Below, one piece after another: positions 17,059 through 26,200 of a stretch of DNA of 35,562 nucleotides (position 1 is the stretch's first letter; every line of letters begins with the position of its first letter). The DNA is taken from assembly GCA_958436175.1 (NCBI GenBank), contig CAUBJF010000019.1:1-35562 (forward strand), given 5' to 3'. Under the pieces are notes generated by a model that saw only the letters and a list, made by a program, of their open reading frames with translations, made no database searches and was not told the DNA's origin. Position numbers and translations under genes: made by a program. The DNA is from an uncultured Muribaculaceae bacterium (GTDB lineage Bacteria; Bacteroidota; Bacteroidia; Bacteroidales; Muribaculaceae).

Positions 17059-17850
17059 TTTAAGAAGCTTACGATTGAACGAACGACGTTCCGGATCGAT
17101 GAACCAGCCCCACTTGTTGAAATAGCGCATCAAGTTGCGGATGTGTACTCCGAGCATCTTTTTGCTGTGATAGGAAGCAGCACGGTGGTCGTGCACTATA
17201 CTGATTTCAGGCCAATAGAGCGTACGGAATCGGGCATGTATGCGCCGCGACATATCGATATCCTCTGCGTACATGAAGAACCGCTCGTCGAACAGCCCGA
17301 CTTCTTCAAGAGCCGAACAGCGCAGGAACATGAAGCTGCCCTGGTGATAGGGAATGTCGTAGACCTTCGAACGGTCCATTTTCGCCAAAGTATAGTGCTT
17401 GTTGCGCGGAGCAAAAAGCTTGTTAGGCAGGAAACGGCGGCCAAAAACATCCAGGGGGGTCGGAATGAGCCTGACTGTGTACTGCACCTCGCCGTTGGGA
17501 TAATAGACGGCAGGATGAAGCTGACCGACATCCGGATGACTGTCCATAAATTCGACAGCCTTATCAAGTATCGAGGGGTCGAAGCGGACATCGCTGTTGA
17601 GCACAAGGTGATAATTGCTGCCGAGAGCCATAGCCTTGCGCATGGCGAAATTATGCCCCGCTCCATATCCGAGATTGGGGCGCGGATAATACTCGACATT
17701 TTTGCGTCCTTTGCAGAATTCCTCGATGCGCTTCTCGCTGGCATTGTCTATGACATAAATCCTCCCGACACTCTTGGCACCGAGAGAATCCATGCAGAGC
17801 TCGAGCTCCGACAGGTCTGTCTTATATGTAACAATCGATACAGTCAGCAT
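17017..17850 (-). CDS. Family 2 glycosyltransferase, rhamnosyltransferase-like
   Basis: A 277-residue GT2 enzyme counted from ATG 17850. The frame is open up to 17904 upstream, but that part runs through the promoter box and the preceding terminator. Features: 'MLTVSIVTYKTD' (1-12), 'IYVIDNASEKRI' (31-42), 'RPNLGYGAGHNFAM' (57-70), and 'HLVLNSDVRFDPS' (81-93), whose N-S-D-V-x-F replaces the D-x-D motif, as in WbbL/RfbN-like rhamnosyltransferases. 'GLFDERFFMYAEDID' and a C-terminal basic region ('KLLKSLKSEGRK') complete the family pattern. Family members usually build O-antigen or capsule repeats; no such cluster surrounds it here. Its 3' end overlaps the convergent GT2 gene on the plus strand. 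Confidence 0.88.
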   Translation of the reverse strand: MLTVSIVTYKTDLSELELCMDSLGAKSVGRIYVIDNASEKRIEEFCKGRKNVEYYPRPNLGYGAGHNFAMRKAMALGSNYHLVLNSDVRFDPSILDKAVEFMDSHPDVGQLHPAVYYPNGEVQYTVRLIPTPLDVFGRRFLPNKLFAPRNKHYTLAKMDRSKVYDIPYHQGSFMFLRCSALEEVGLFDERFFMYAEDIDMSRRIHARFRTLYWPEISIVHDHRAASYHSKKMLGVHIRNLMRYFNKWGWFIDPERRSFNRKLLKSLKSEGRKAGSPS

Positions 17851-17859
17851 GACAGTCTG

Positions 17860-17867
17860 CAAAATTA
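17860..17867 (-). promoter_or_regulatory. Candidate -7 box for the minus-strand glycosyltransferase
   Basis: Minus strand TAATTTTG, 9 bases before ATG 17850, just after the rpiB terminator. A very short leader would result. No -33 TTTG is visible. Confidence 0.5.
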
Positions 17868-17871
17868 ACGT

Positions 17872-17902
17872 AAAAAGAGGGCCGATATTATCATCGGCCC
17901 TC
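17872..17902 (-). terminator. Terminator after rpiB
   Basis: Perfect stem GAGGGCCGAT (17877-17886) / ATCGGCCCTC (17893-17902) with a 6-base loop, followed on the minus strand by TTTTT. It starts 5 bases after the rpiB stop codon. Confidence 0.9.
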
Positions 17903-17907
17903 AAAGC

Positions 17908-18375
17908 TTACGAACATTTGCAGTTCTTAAGGGGTATTTTCTCGATACGGCGCTCATGCCTCCCTCCGTCGAAAGGTGTCGACAGGTATACATCGAGGAT
18001 TTCCTTGGCGAGTTCTGTGGAAATGAAGCGTGCCGGAAGGACGAGGAAGTTGGCATTGTTGTGAGCACGCGCCAGACGGGCCAGTTCGGGTGTCCAGCAC
18101 AGAGCCGCACGAATGCCCTGATGCTTGTTGAGGGTAATGCCTATGCCATTGCCGCTTCCGCACATGGCGATGCCGGGATAGCACCTGCCGCTTTCGACGG
18201 CTTCTGCTGCCGGATGGGCGTAGTCGGCATAATCGCAGCTTTCGGAGCTGTATGTGCCGAAGTCCTCGACTTCTATACCCTTATCCTTAAGATATTCTAT
18301 CAGAATACCTTTGAGTTCGAATCCTGCATGATCGCTGCAGATGGCCGGTCTAAGCCCCGCTTTTAGTATAGTCAT
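17908..18375 (-). CDS. rpiB: Ribose-5-phosphate isomerase B
   Basis: This enzyme interconverts ribose 5-phosphate and ribulose 5-phosphate in the non-oxidative pentose phosphate pathway. It has 155 residues of the RpiB/LacAB fold: 'ICSDHAGFELKG' (12-23), 'TYSSESCDYADYA' (41-53), catalytic Cys72 in 'IAMCGSGNGIGIT' (69-81), and 'RAALCWTPELARLARAHNNA' (89-108) with His105. The sequence C-G-S-G-N-G at the active site differs slightly from the C-G-T-G-I-G of E. coli RpiB. It has its own promoter and terminator, so it is a single-gene unit. The transketolase gene that often accompanies it in Bacteroidales is not within this window. Confidence 0.93.
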   Translation of the reverse strand: MTILKAGLRPAICSDHAGFELKGILIEYLKDKGIEVEDFGTYSSESCDYADYAHPAAEAVESGRCYPGIAMCGSGNGIGITLNKHQGIRAALCWTPELARLARAHNNANFLVLPARFISTELAKEILDVYLSTPFDGGRHERRIEKIPLKNCKCS

Positions 18376-18418
18376 GTCTTATGTAGTTTGTTTGGTCGGT
18401 TAGTAATTCCTTATGGAA

Positions 18419-18448
18419 CAAAGATACGACATTTTGTCAACATTCAAA
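18419..18448 (-). promoter_or_regulatory. Bacteroidales promoter of rpiB
   Basis: Minus strand TTTG (18445-18448), 18 bases, then TATCTTTG (18419-18426). ATG 18375 is 43 bases downstream of the box. The spacer carries the small palindrome GACATTTTGTC (18428-18438). Confidence 0.75.
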
Positions 18449-18500
18449 AGCTTCTGTTTGTTTAAAACATATCACACCAACGAATGCTAAAACTTGGACT

Positions 18501-19421
18501 ATGAGAAAATACTACGTCTGCGACAAAGGCTACAACGAGCAAGCGGAATGGGATCCGGGTTGCTGGATTGATGTGGAATGTCCGGATAACAATGACTTCG
18601 ATTTTCTCACCGGCGAAGTCGGCATCCCCGAAGACTTCCTGACCGATTCAGCCGATATAGACGAGCGGCCCCGTATCGACCGCGAAGACAAATGGACTCT
18701 TACAATACTGCGTATACCCGTCCAGACTCCGGAGGGCGATACGCCATATACTACTGTCCCCATCGCCGTCATTACCGATGAGAGCCTCATAGTGACGATA
18801 TGCTATCATAAGAACGACATAATATCGAATTTCATAGCCCATACACGCCATAAAGCCATCACGACCCCGAACCGCCCAGATTTCATCCTGATGATAATCT
18901 ACTGGGCATGTTCTCTCTTCCTCAAATATCTGAAAGAGATAAACGACGAAGTTACCCGAAACGAAAAGACCCTCGAGGTGAGTGTCAGGGACCGCGAGCT
19001 CCTGCGAATGATGCAACTTGAAAAATCGCTCGTCTTCTTCAACACCTCGCTCGAGGGCAACGAAGTTCTGATGATGCGTCTCAAGCACGCCTATCCCGAC
19101 AATTTCGATTTCGACCTCTACGAGGATGTGGAGATTGAGATGAAACAGGCTCTATCGACTGTCAAAATATATTCCGATATCCTGACAGCCTCGATGGATG
19201 CCTTCGCCTCCATAATCTCGAACAATGTCAATCAGGTGATGAAACGCATGACAGGAGTCACTATTGTGCTGATGATACCGACCCTTATCGCCAGCTTCTA
19301 CGGCATGAACGTCGATATCGGTATCGGTCAACTTAGTTACGCCTTCTTCATCATCATCGGCGCCTCAGCCCTCCTGACAGCCGCCACATACTTCCTGCTC
19401 CGTCGAATCCGCTGGTTCTGA
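18501..19421 (+). CDS. CorA-family divalent metal ion transporter
   Basis: A 306-residue inner-membrane channel of the CorA superfamily, which moves Mg2+ (in some members Co2+, Ni2+ or Zn2+) as a pentamer. The cytoplasmic N-terminal domain (about 1-245) has the alpha/beta part and the long stalk helix ('LEKSLVFFNTSLEGNEVLMM'). Two membrane helices follow at about 248-266 and 280-300, with the signature Y267-G-M-N between them, and a positively charged end (LLRRIRWF). The classical G-M-N is intact, and 'FYGMNVDIG' lacks the E-x-x-P-E loop of E. coli CorA, so it looks like one of the shorter CorA-type proteins. It is divergent from rpiB and monocistronic. I could not find a good promoter box on the plus strand. 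Confidence 0.92.
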   Translation: MRKYYVCDKGYNEQAEWDPGCWIDVECPDNNDFDFLTGEVGIPEDFLTDSADIDERPRIDREDKWTLTILRIPVQTPEGDTPYTTVPIAVITDESLIVTICYHKNDIISNFIAHTRHKAITTPNRPDFILMIIYWACSLFLKYLKEINDEVTRNEKTLEVSVRDRELLRMMQLEKSLVFFNTSLEGNEVLMMRLKHAYPDNFDFDLYEDVEIEMKQALSTVKIYSDILTASMDAFASIISNNVNQVMKRMTGVTIVLMIPTLIASFYGMNVDIGIGQLSYAFFIIIGASALLTAATYFLLRRIRWF

Positions 19422-19429
19422 AAGCAAGA

Positions 19430-19470
19430 AAAAAACAGGGACAAGCTCTCTTTCGCGAGCCTGTCCCTGT
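19430..19470. terminator. Terminator closing the polysaccharide utilisation operon
   Basis: Long stem ACAGGGACA-A-GCTC (19435 onward) / GAGC-C-TGTCCCTGT (ending 19470) with one mismatch. Minus-strand transcripts then meet TTTTTT. It lies between corA and the GH43 gene, which converge, and mainly serves the minus strand. Confidence 0.8.
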
Positions 19471-19494
19471 CCTATCATTCAACGTATAATACTA

Positions 19495-21414
19495 TCAGAG
19501 TCGTTTGCCCCAGAATGTAGTATGTCCGGAGATACCGGCGCATACGATAGTGGCATTGCGTTTTGCTGATTCCCAATCACATTCGCGGGCCAGGTAAAGC
19601 TCGACATTGCCAACCTTGAGGATGCGGTTCTCGGCATCGAAGCTCCAGATAGCGCCGTCCCAGACACCACCGGAAACGGTATGGTCGGCAGCGAAGACCG
19701 TGCTGGTCGATTCTTTCTGCACACCGTACTGGTAAGAAAGGTCGATGATTTCCCATGTGCCGGCGATTTCTGCCTCTGCGATTGCCACCTGAGGCACCTT
19801 GCCGTAGCGTTCCGGCATTACCAGAGGCCAGCCTTCTTTGGTCCAGATGATGGAGCGTACATGACCCATCATAAGGGCGTTGCTTGCCTCATTGCCGCCC
19901 CAGTTTGCAGGGAAACGGGCCTGCGAAGCATAGAACCAGTTGTCCTCACCGTCGTCGAATACGGCACAGTGGGAGAAACCGACCCAGCCGTGGTTGCCCT
20001 GGAAGGCATAGGGATGAGTAACGACGGGGAATGCCTCGCCACCTTCGGTGACATTGGTTCCGTCAATACCCACATAGGGTCCTGTGATATTTTGCGAACG
20101 TACCACACGGGTATTATAGGCCACGTCGAGAGCATCGTATGCAAGGAAAAGGTAATAGTATCCGTTACGGTAGACGATTTCGGGACCTTCCGAAGCCTGC
20201 CAGCGGTTTCCTGCTGTACGGGTAGCGATGAGCGAACCGTAGTTGGGGTTGCTGTTCCAGGGTTCGCCGAGTTCTGTTGCAGGCTTGCCTGTCGCGGGGT
20301 CGAGCTTGACAGCTGCTATGCCGCTGTGCCATGAGCCGTAGAAGAGCCAGTGTTCGCCGGCCTCGGTGACGATATAGGTAGGATCGATAGCGTTGAAACG
20401 ATAGAGAGCGTTGCCCCAGTCGTTAGCTACGCCATACTCGTCCTTGCCCTTATCTGTGGAGTTTGTGATTACGAAGCCTTTGTCTTCCCATCCGTCGTTA
20501 TTGGCGGGATTCGGATTCTCCATAAGGCCGATGAATGCACGTTCTCCCCATGTCCCGTCGCCGTTGACACTGCCGGGACACACAATCGAATAATACATGC
20601 GGTAGGTATTACCGACCTTACGTACGACGGGAGCCCAGTAGCCGAAGTCTTTCTTAGCCGGGTCGACGGGTTCGAGACCTTGCTGGGCACGAATCTCGTT
20701 CAGTTTGGGGACAACCCACTCGGGAAGGAACTGCATGGTACCTCCGAGGTATTCCCAGTTGACGAGGTCCTTGGAGCGACGGCCGTGGAAGTGTCCGCCT
20801 GCCAGGTGGGCGTTGCCATAGGATGCATCGGTCTGGTACATGTAGTAGTAACCGTCGTCGGCCTTCACTACGGAAGGATCGTGGACGTTTGCGAGATTCC
20901 AGAGACTGCGCTTGTCCCATCCGGAGATATTCGAATAGTCGTCGGCATACTGAGGGCCTACGTAGCTTGCCAGAGCCTCGTCGAGGTTGCCGTCGACAGT
21001 TGTGACGACACATTCCGGAGAATAGAGGATATCGCCCTGGTAGATGGTGACATATGCACGGACATGGTACTCCGTCTTGGGCTGGAGCGCCGGGATCGTC
21101 GTTGTGATGTATCCGTCGTGGACTGTGCCTGCAAAGCCCATGCCGTCGGAGACGTCGGCTTTGTAGACAGCGTTGTGGATAGTCGGGTTTTCCGAAGTGC
21201 TGACGCAGTAACCGGCAGATGTCCACTGTGTTTCCGAATTGATATGGAACGGTGTCTGCATCTTCAGGTAGGTAGCACCGGCTTCGAGAGCCACCGGCGC
21301 ATCAAGGGCTGCATTGGTACCTTCGACAAAGACCACTTTGTCGTCATCGTCACAGGCACCCAGAGTCAGGACCGCTGCTGCAACAGCGCCGAGAAGATAT
21401 TTCTTGGTTTTCAT
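19495..21414 (-). CDS. GH43 lipoprotein, probable endo-alpha-1,5-L-arabinanase
   Basis: A 639-residue glycoside hydrolase family 43 enzyme, probably on the cell surface. The lipoprotein signal ends at Cys21 (LTLGAC) and is followed by D-D-D-D, a pattern that favours surface export. Residues about 35-140 form a fibronectin-III-like domain ('ALQPKTEYHVRAYVTI'). The five-bladed propeller (about 165-540) carries the full catalytic set: general base Asp179 in 'NVHDPSV', pKa modulator Asp344 in 'NAIDPTY', and acid Glu409 in 'ASEGPEIVY'. The last about 95 residues are the beta-barrel found behind Bacteroides endo-arabinanases. It is the last gene of the PUL, 17 bases after SusD-2. Endo-arabinanase activity is inferred from this layout and from its place; other GH43 activities (xylosidase, arabinofuranosidase) are less likely. 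Confidence 0.88.
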   Translation of the reverse strand: MKTKKYLLGAVAAAVLTLGACDDDDKVVFVEGTNAALDAPVALEAGATYLKMQTPFHINSETQWTSAGYCVSTSENPTIHNAVYKADVSDGMGFAGTVHDGYITTTIPALQPKTEYHVRAYVTIYQGDILYSPECVVTTVDGNLDEALASYVGPQYADDYSNISGWDKRSLWNLANVHDPSVVKADDGYYYMYQTDASYGNAHLAGGHFHGRRSKDLVNWEYLGGTMQFLPEWVVPKLNEIRAQQGLEPVDPAKKDFGYWAPVVRKVGNTYRMYYSIVCPGSVNGDGTWGERAFIGLMENPNPANNDGWEDKGFVITNSTDKGKDEYGVANDWGNALYRFNAIDPTYIVTEAGEHWLFYGSWHSGIAAVKLDPATGKPATELGEPWNSNPNYGSLIATRTAGNRWQASEGPEIVYRNGYYYLFLAYDALDVAYNTRVVRSQNITGPYVGIDGTNVTEGGEAFPVVTHPYAFQGNHGWVGFSHCAVFDDGEDNWFYASQARFPANWGGNEASNALMMGHVRSIIWTKEGWPLVMPERYGKVPQVAIAEAEIAGTWEIIDLSYQYGVQKESTSTVFAADHTVSGGVWDGAIWSFDAENRILKVGNVELYLARECDWESAKRNATIVCAGISGHTTFWGKRL

Positions 21415-21431
21415 ATTGCCTTACTGTTTAA

Positions 21432-23219
21432 TTACATTTCCCAACCGGGAGTCTGAGTGTAGCCCGTCTTGCGGATTTCGGTAAGAGGTATGGGCACGAA
21501 GTAGTTCTTCGGAGCGTGGAAGGTCACGTAGGGGAATTTCTCGTTGACACCGTAATTGAACTTACGTGCAGTATTCTCGCGGATGGAAACACCGTAGATT
21601 GTGCCGAGCTGGCGGTAGCGGGGAAGATTAGCCTCTGCTGAGCGGCTGAATGTCGAAGCATCGCCAAAGAGTTTCCAGCGTCGTACGTCGAAGAAGCGAT
21701 GGTCTTCGAAGCAGAGTTCGATACGACGTTCGTTCTGGATACGTTCGCGGAGCTGTGCCTGGTTCATACCTGAATATGCCGGCATACCGACGCGAGCACG
21801 GACCTGGTTGACATACTGATAAGCCTGGGCTGTCTGTCCGGCCTCGTTGAAGGCTTCGGCAGCGTTGAGGAGAATTTCGGCATAACGGAAGATGGGGCAA
21901 GCCTTGTCGGTTCCGCTGACTGTGCCGTCCCAGGGAATATTCGTGGTGTATTTCTTGAGGTAATAGCCAGTACATGTACCGCCGTTCGAGCGGGCATAGT
22001 CGGGACCGACTTCGCCTTCGTCGTTATTGACGTTGACGGGTCGCTGTTCTTCGCCCACACCCCAGATAGTGCCGTGATGGATGATGGTCTGTTCCATACG
22101 GGGGTCACGGTTGACATAAGGATTCTGTTCGTCGTAATCGGGATCCTGGTCGATAGGGAGGCCTTTGAGAGTCTCATAGGCATCCACGAGGTTCTGCGAG
22201 GGATTCATGTAGCCGGTTGCCGAGCGCCTGCCGGTGAAGCCGCAAGGACTATTGAATTCTTCGATAGCAGTCTGTCCGCGCCATACGGAACGTGAAAGGA
22301 TATACTCGTTGTTATGGACAGGGTTGGTGATGAAACAGTCGTAGTAGTTCTCTTCTGGATCGTTGGAGGGAGCTGTATGAAGGCGGTAGGGGTTCCAGCA
22401 GGCATTGTTGGCAGTGATGAAATCTGTAGCAGCCTTTGCAGCCTCGTTCCAGCGCGATGTTTCGTTGCCCTTGTTGTAGAGAGGCGAAGCACGGTAGAGA
22501 AGAGCGCGCGACTTGAGAGCGTAGGCTGCGGCACCGTTGATTCGGCCCCAGTTTTCTTCCTCGTTGGTATAACGGAAGGGAAGGTCGTTCTTATATTTCT
22601 CACATTCGTTTGCAACCCAGAGGAGCACTTCGTCGGCCGGAGTACGTTCGGGAAGCACGGACGATGGTTCGAGCACTATAGCCTCGCCGTTCTCGTCGTC
22701 GCCGATGATAGGCACATCGCCGAACCACTGCACCATCTCCATATGAAGGATGGCACGGAGCACACGGGCCTCGGCAATAAACCGGTCGTAGAGTCGGTTG
22801 TCGTCACCGTTGCGTTCTGCATTGCCGACCACGCTCGGACGGGCGTTCTTGATGAACTGGTTGCAGGCACGGATACCGGCGGTGCAGCTATTCCAGAAGT
22901 TATTGGCATACCAGTGGTTGCTGGCATCATAACTGTCGTCCATGACGGAGTGCGTGTAACCGCGCCAGTAGCATACGGCATTGTCGGTCATACAGTCCTT
23001 GTTGAGACGCGAGTTGGCATCGCTGTAATCGCCGAAGGCATCGGGCAGATAGGTATAGCAGTTGGCGAGGAAGCCGCGTGTCATGTCGTAGTCGCCGAAG
23101 ACACGGTCGACCTGGAGTGTAAGGTCGACTTCCTTGTCGAGATAGGAATCGCCACAGGATGTGAGGCCTGCAGAGCATCCGACAACAAGAGCGGCAATCG
23201 CTGTTTTATATAGTTTCAT
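21432..23219 (-). CDS. SusD/RagB-family glycan-binding lipoprotein (SusD-2)
   Basis: A 595-residue outer-membrane lipoprotein that acts as the lid over its SusC partner and binds oligosaccharide. The signal ends in the lipobox L-T-S-Cys22. SusD features are an N-terminal 'YLDKEVDLTL', TPR-like helices with 'EARVLRAILHMEMVQWFGDV', the family hallmark 'NAAEAFNEAG', and near the end 'RRIELCFEDHRFFDVRRWKL'. The start at ATG 23219 is preceded by an A-rich leader (AGGAAAAAG). It lies 14 bases after SusC-2 and 17 bases before the GH43 gene. As the partner of the more unusual SusC of this locus, it may prefer a different chain length or branching pattern from SusD-1; that is inference. Confidence 0.93.
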   Translation of the reverse strand: MKLYKTAIAALVVGCSAGLTSCGDSYLDKEVDLTLQVDRVFGDYDMTRGFLANCYTYLPDAFGDYSDANSRLNKDCMTDNAVCYWRGYTHSVMDDSYDASNHWYANNFWNSCTAGIRACNQFIKNARPSVVGNAERNGDDNRLYDRFIAEARVLRAILHMEMVQWFGDVPIIGDDENGEAIVLEPSSVLPERTPADEVLLWVANECEKYKNDLPFRYTNEEENWGRINGAAAYALKSRALLYRASPLYNKGNETSRWNEAAKAATDFITANNACWNPYRLHTAPSNDPEENYYDCFITNPVHNNEYILSRSVWRGQTAIEEFNSPCGFTGRRSATGYMNPSQNLVDAYETLKGLPIDQDPDYDEQNPYVNRDPRMEQTIIHHGTIWGVGEEQRPVNVNNDEGEVGPDYARSNGGTCTGYYLKKYTTNIPWDGTVSGTDKACPIFRYAEILLNAAEAFNEAGQTAQAYQYVNQVRARVGMPAYSGMNQAQLRERIQNERRIELCFEDHRFFDVRRWKLFGDASTFSRSAEANLPRYRQLGTIYGVSIRENTARKFNYGVNEKFPYVTFHAPKNYFVPIPLTEIRKTGYTQTPGWEM

Positions 23220-23233
23220 AACTTTTTCCTGTA

Positions 23234-26200
23234 TTAGAATGAAAGGTTAAGGCCGAAATTGAAGATACGTGTTTTCGGGTACCACCAGCAGTAGCCCATA
23301 GGACGTTCGGGATCCATACCCTTGGGCAGATGGCTCCAGGTAGCGACGTTGTATGCGCTGAAGTAGACACGGCAGCGGGTCATGTATAGCTTCGAGATGA
23401 GCTTCTCGGGAAGCGAGTAGCCGACTTCGATGTTGCGCAGCGAGAAATAGTCGCCGTTGACAATCCATTTGTCGTTCTGATAGGAACCGTTCTCACGGCT
23501 GGAATCCTCGGAGTTGAAGGTATAGCTGATACGGGGGTACTTGGCGTTGATGTTGCGGGGATCGTTGGGATCGTCCGTGAAATAACCCCATGCATCGACA
23601 ACAGCATGAGTAGAGTTGTTATGACCCCACTGCGAGAAGGTCATGGACGGACTCATGAAGACGGAACGGTTGAGGTAGGCAGTGCCTACGACACGGATAT
23701 CGAAGCCCATGTATCTTGCAGACAACGAGATCGACGGTGTCCAGTCGGGGAGCATTGTATATCCGTAGGGTTCCATATCGCGGGAGTCGATCTGACGGTC
23801 GCCGTTAAGGTCGCGGAACACTGCGGTACCGAGTTTCTGGTTGCCGCCCGAGAAGGTGTTGTAGGGATACTTTTCGGGATGAGCCTGGGCATCGGCCTGG
23901 GACGAGGCAATAAGGTCGGGATTCGAAGCCCACTGTACGAATCGATAGGCGTTCCAGCCACCTACGGCATCGCGGTTCTCGCTTTCGTAGAGGCTCTGTA
24001 CGCTCTCGTACTGGCGGATACGGCCCCCTGTACGACGCTGCCAGGGCACTGCGGGTTCGACTTCGTCCATTTCGGTAATCTTATTGGTATTGTAGGAGAG
24101 AAGGCCTTCGATGGTGTACTCAACATTTCCGATTTTGTTAGTATGGCCGAGAGTAAGCTCGAAGCCTTTGGATTCAACCTTGCCGTAGGAGTCCTGGGCA
24201 TAGCTTATACCGAGCATTGAAGGAATCGTCGAACGGGAAACGAGCATGTTGCTGCGCCATTCCTTCCAGAAATCGACGTTACCATAGATGCGGTTGTCGA
24301 AGAAGCCCCAGTCGAGACCGACATTCGCCATCTTGGATATTTCCCACTTGCTGTTGATATTGCCGGCACGCTGTTCGCGGTAACCCGGAACGTTAGTTGC
24401 ATTGAAACCGAAGCTGTAGCTGTTGCCTGCCTCGTAGATGGACTGATAAGGATAACGGCCTGCACCCGTATCGCTCATACCTGTCTTACCATAGCTTGCA
24501 CGAAGCTTGAGCAGGTTGATGTTGTGGTTCTGCAGCCATTTTTCCTGCGACAGTACCCAACCGGCACCGACACTCCAGAATGTACCCCAGCGGTTGTGGG
24601 GGGCGAAATTGTCGTTACCCATATAGGAAAGGCTGCCGTTGAGGATATAGCGTCCGTCGAAGATATAGTTGAGGATGCCGTTGTAGCTCAGGTAGCGGTC
24701 GGAAGAAAGGTTGTACCATACTGCGGAGTGAGGGCCCTTGTTGTTACGCTTCTGGTAGGAACGTACGAAGGCACGGGCCTCTACGCCGTGCTTGCCGAAG
24801 TCGCGCTTGTAGCTCAGACCGCCGCGGAGGTTGAGGGTCCATGAGTTGTCGCGTTCATTGGCATTAGGATTGGTGAGTTCCTGATATGTGTACGTACGGT
24901 TGTATGTGAAGTCCGAAGGATCTGTAACCGACATGTTCGTGTAGTCGTAAGTATAAGCGTTCAGGCTATTGGTCTGTGTCGACTCGAAACCGTCGTAAGC
25001 ATCGAAGGATACAACGATTTCGGCACCGAGACCCTTGGTGATGGGACTGAGGTCGCCATTGAGAGTAAGAGTCGAATAGAGAGAACGACGGCGGTTCTTC
25101 TCCTGACCGGAAGCACCGAGCTGGAGAAGAGGATTGACAGTACCTGTACCGGATTCGGAGTACAGTTCGCCGTTGGGGCAGTAGACAGGGTGCATAGGGT
25201 CGGCCTCGACAGCGCCGAAGGTGGTCAGGTTGAACACCGATGCGGTAGGCTGGATGATGTTGTCTATACGGCCGCCGAGGTCGAGACCTACGCGGAGGTA
25301 TTTGTTGACGTTGATGTCGAGGTTGCTTCGGAGGTTCCAGCGGTTGAGTTTGTGCTGGGAGTCGAAGTTCTTGTTGATGGATGTACCTTCGCTACTCCAC
25401 ATACCTTCCTGACGGAGATAGGAGAACGACACATAGTAGCGGGCACGGTTGTTACCGCCGGAAATCTGGAAGTTTGTCTTGATCACAGGAGCTGTGTCAC
25501 GATAGAGGACATCGAACCAGTTTGTATTGAAGTAACGGTAACGGTCCATGCCGTCGAGAGTCTCGCCGTTGCAGACGCGACGGTATTTCTCAATTTGTTC
25601 TTCGGAGTAAAGAGGCTCGTTGCCGTCGAGATAGCGGGCACGGTTACGTGTCAGGGCGATGTTATAGGAGTTCTGGTTCTCGACGGTGTTGGTCAGAGTC
25701 TGCCAGCCTATTTCCTGGGTGAAGTCGATATTTGTCTTACCGGCCTTGCCACGCTTGGTTGTCACGAGAACGACACCGTTGGCACCGCGCATACCGTAGA
25801 TGGCTGTAGCGGCGGCATCCTTGAGGATGGTGACAGACTCGATAGGGAATGCGTCGAGGAAGGATATGTCGCGCTCTACATCGTCGACGATGTAGATAGG
25901 GTTACGGGCCGAACCATTGAGGGTATGGAGACCACGGATATAGAGCTTGGTCTCGCCCCAGCCGGGTTCTGTCGAAGCCTCATAGGTCTGGACGCCTGTT
26001 AGGGTCGAGTTGAATGCATTCTGGAGAACGGTGATAGGATAGCGCTGAAGCTCGCTGCCGGTGACGATGGATGTTGCCTCCGTCGAATACTTGATCGGCT
26101 TCGAACCGAAAGCGACGCTCATCTCATGGCTGTAGGGGTCATTGTCGGGTTCCAGGGTGATGAAAAGGAATTCGTTGACATCCGTCAGAGGGATGACCGA

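Noticed and set aside
18428..18438. Palindrome GACATTTTGTC in the rpiB promoter spacer as an operator
   Set aside because: Only 4-base arms; expected by chance in AT-rich DNA, and no regulator is nearby.
20350..21456. Long plus-strand open frames opposite the GH43 and the SusC/D genes (also at 22314, 25190, 27720, 28941)
   Set aside because: All lie fully antisense to well-supported genes and have no recognisable domains or promoters. They arise from the codon bias of the sense genes.
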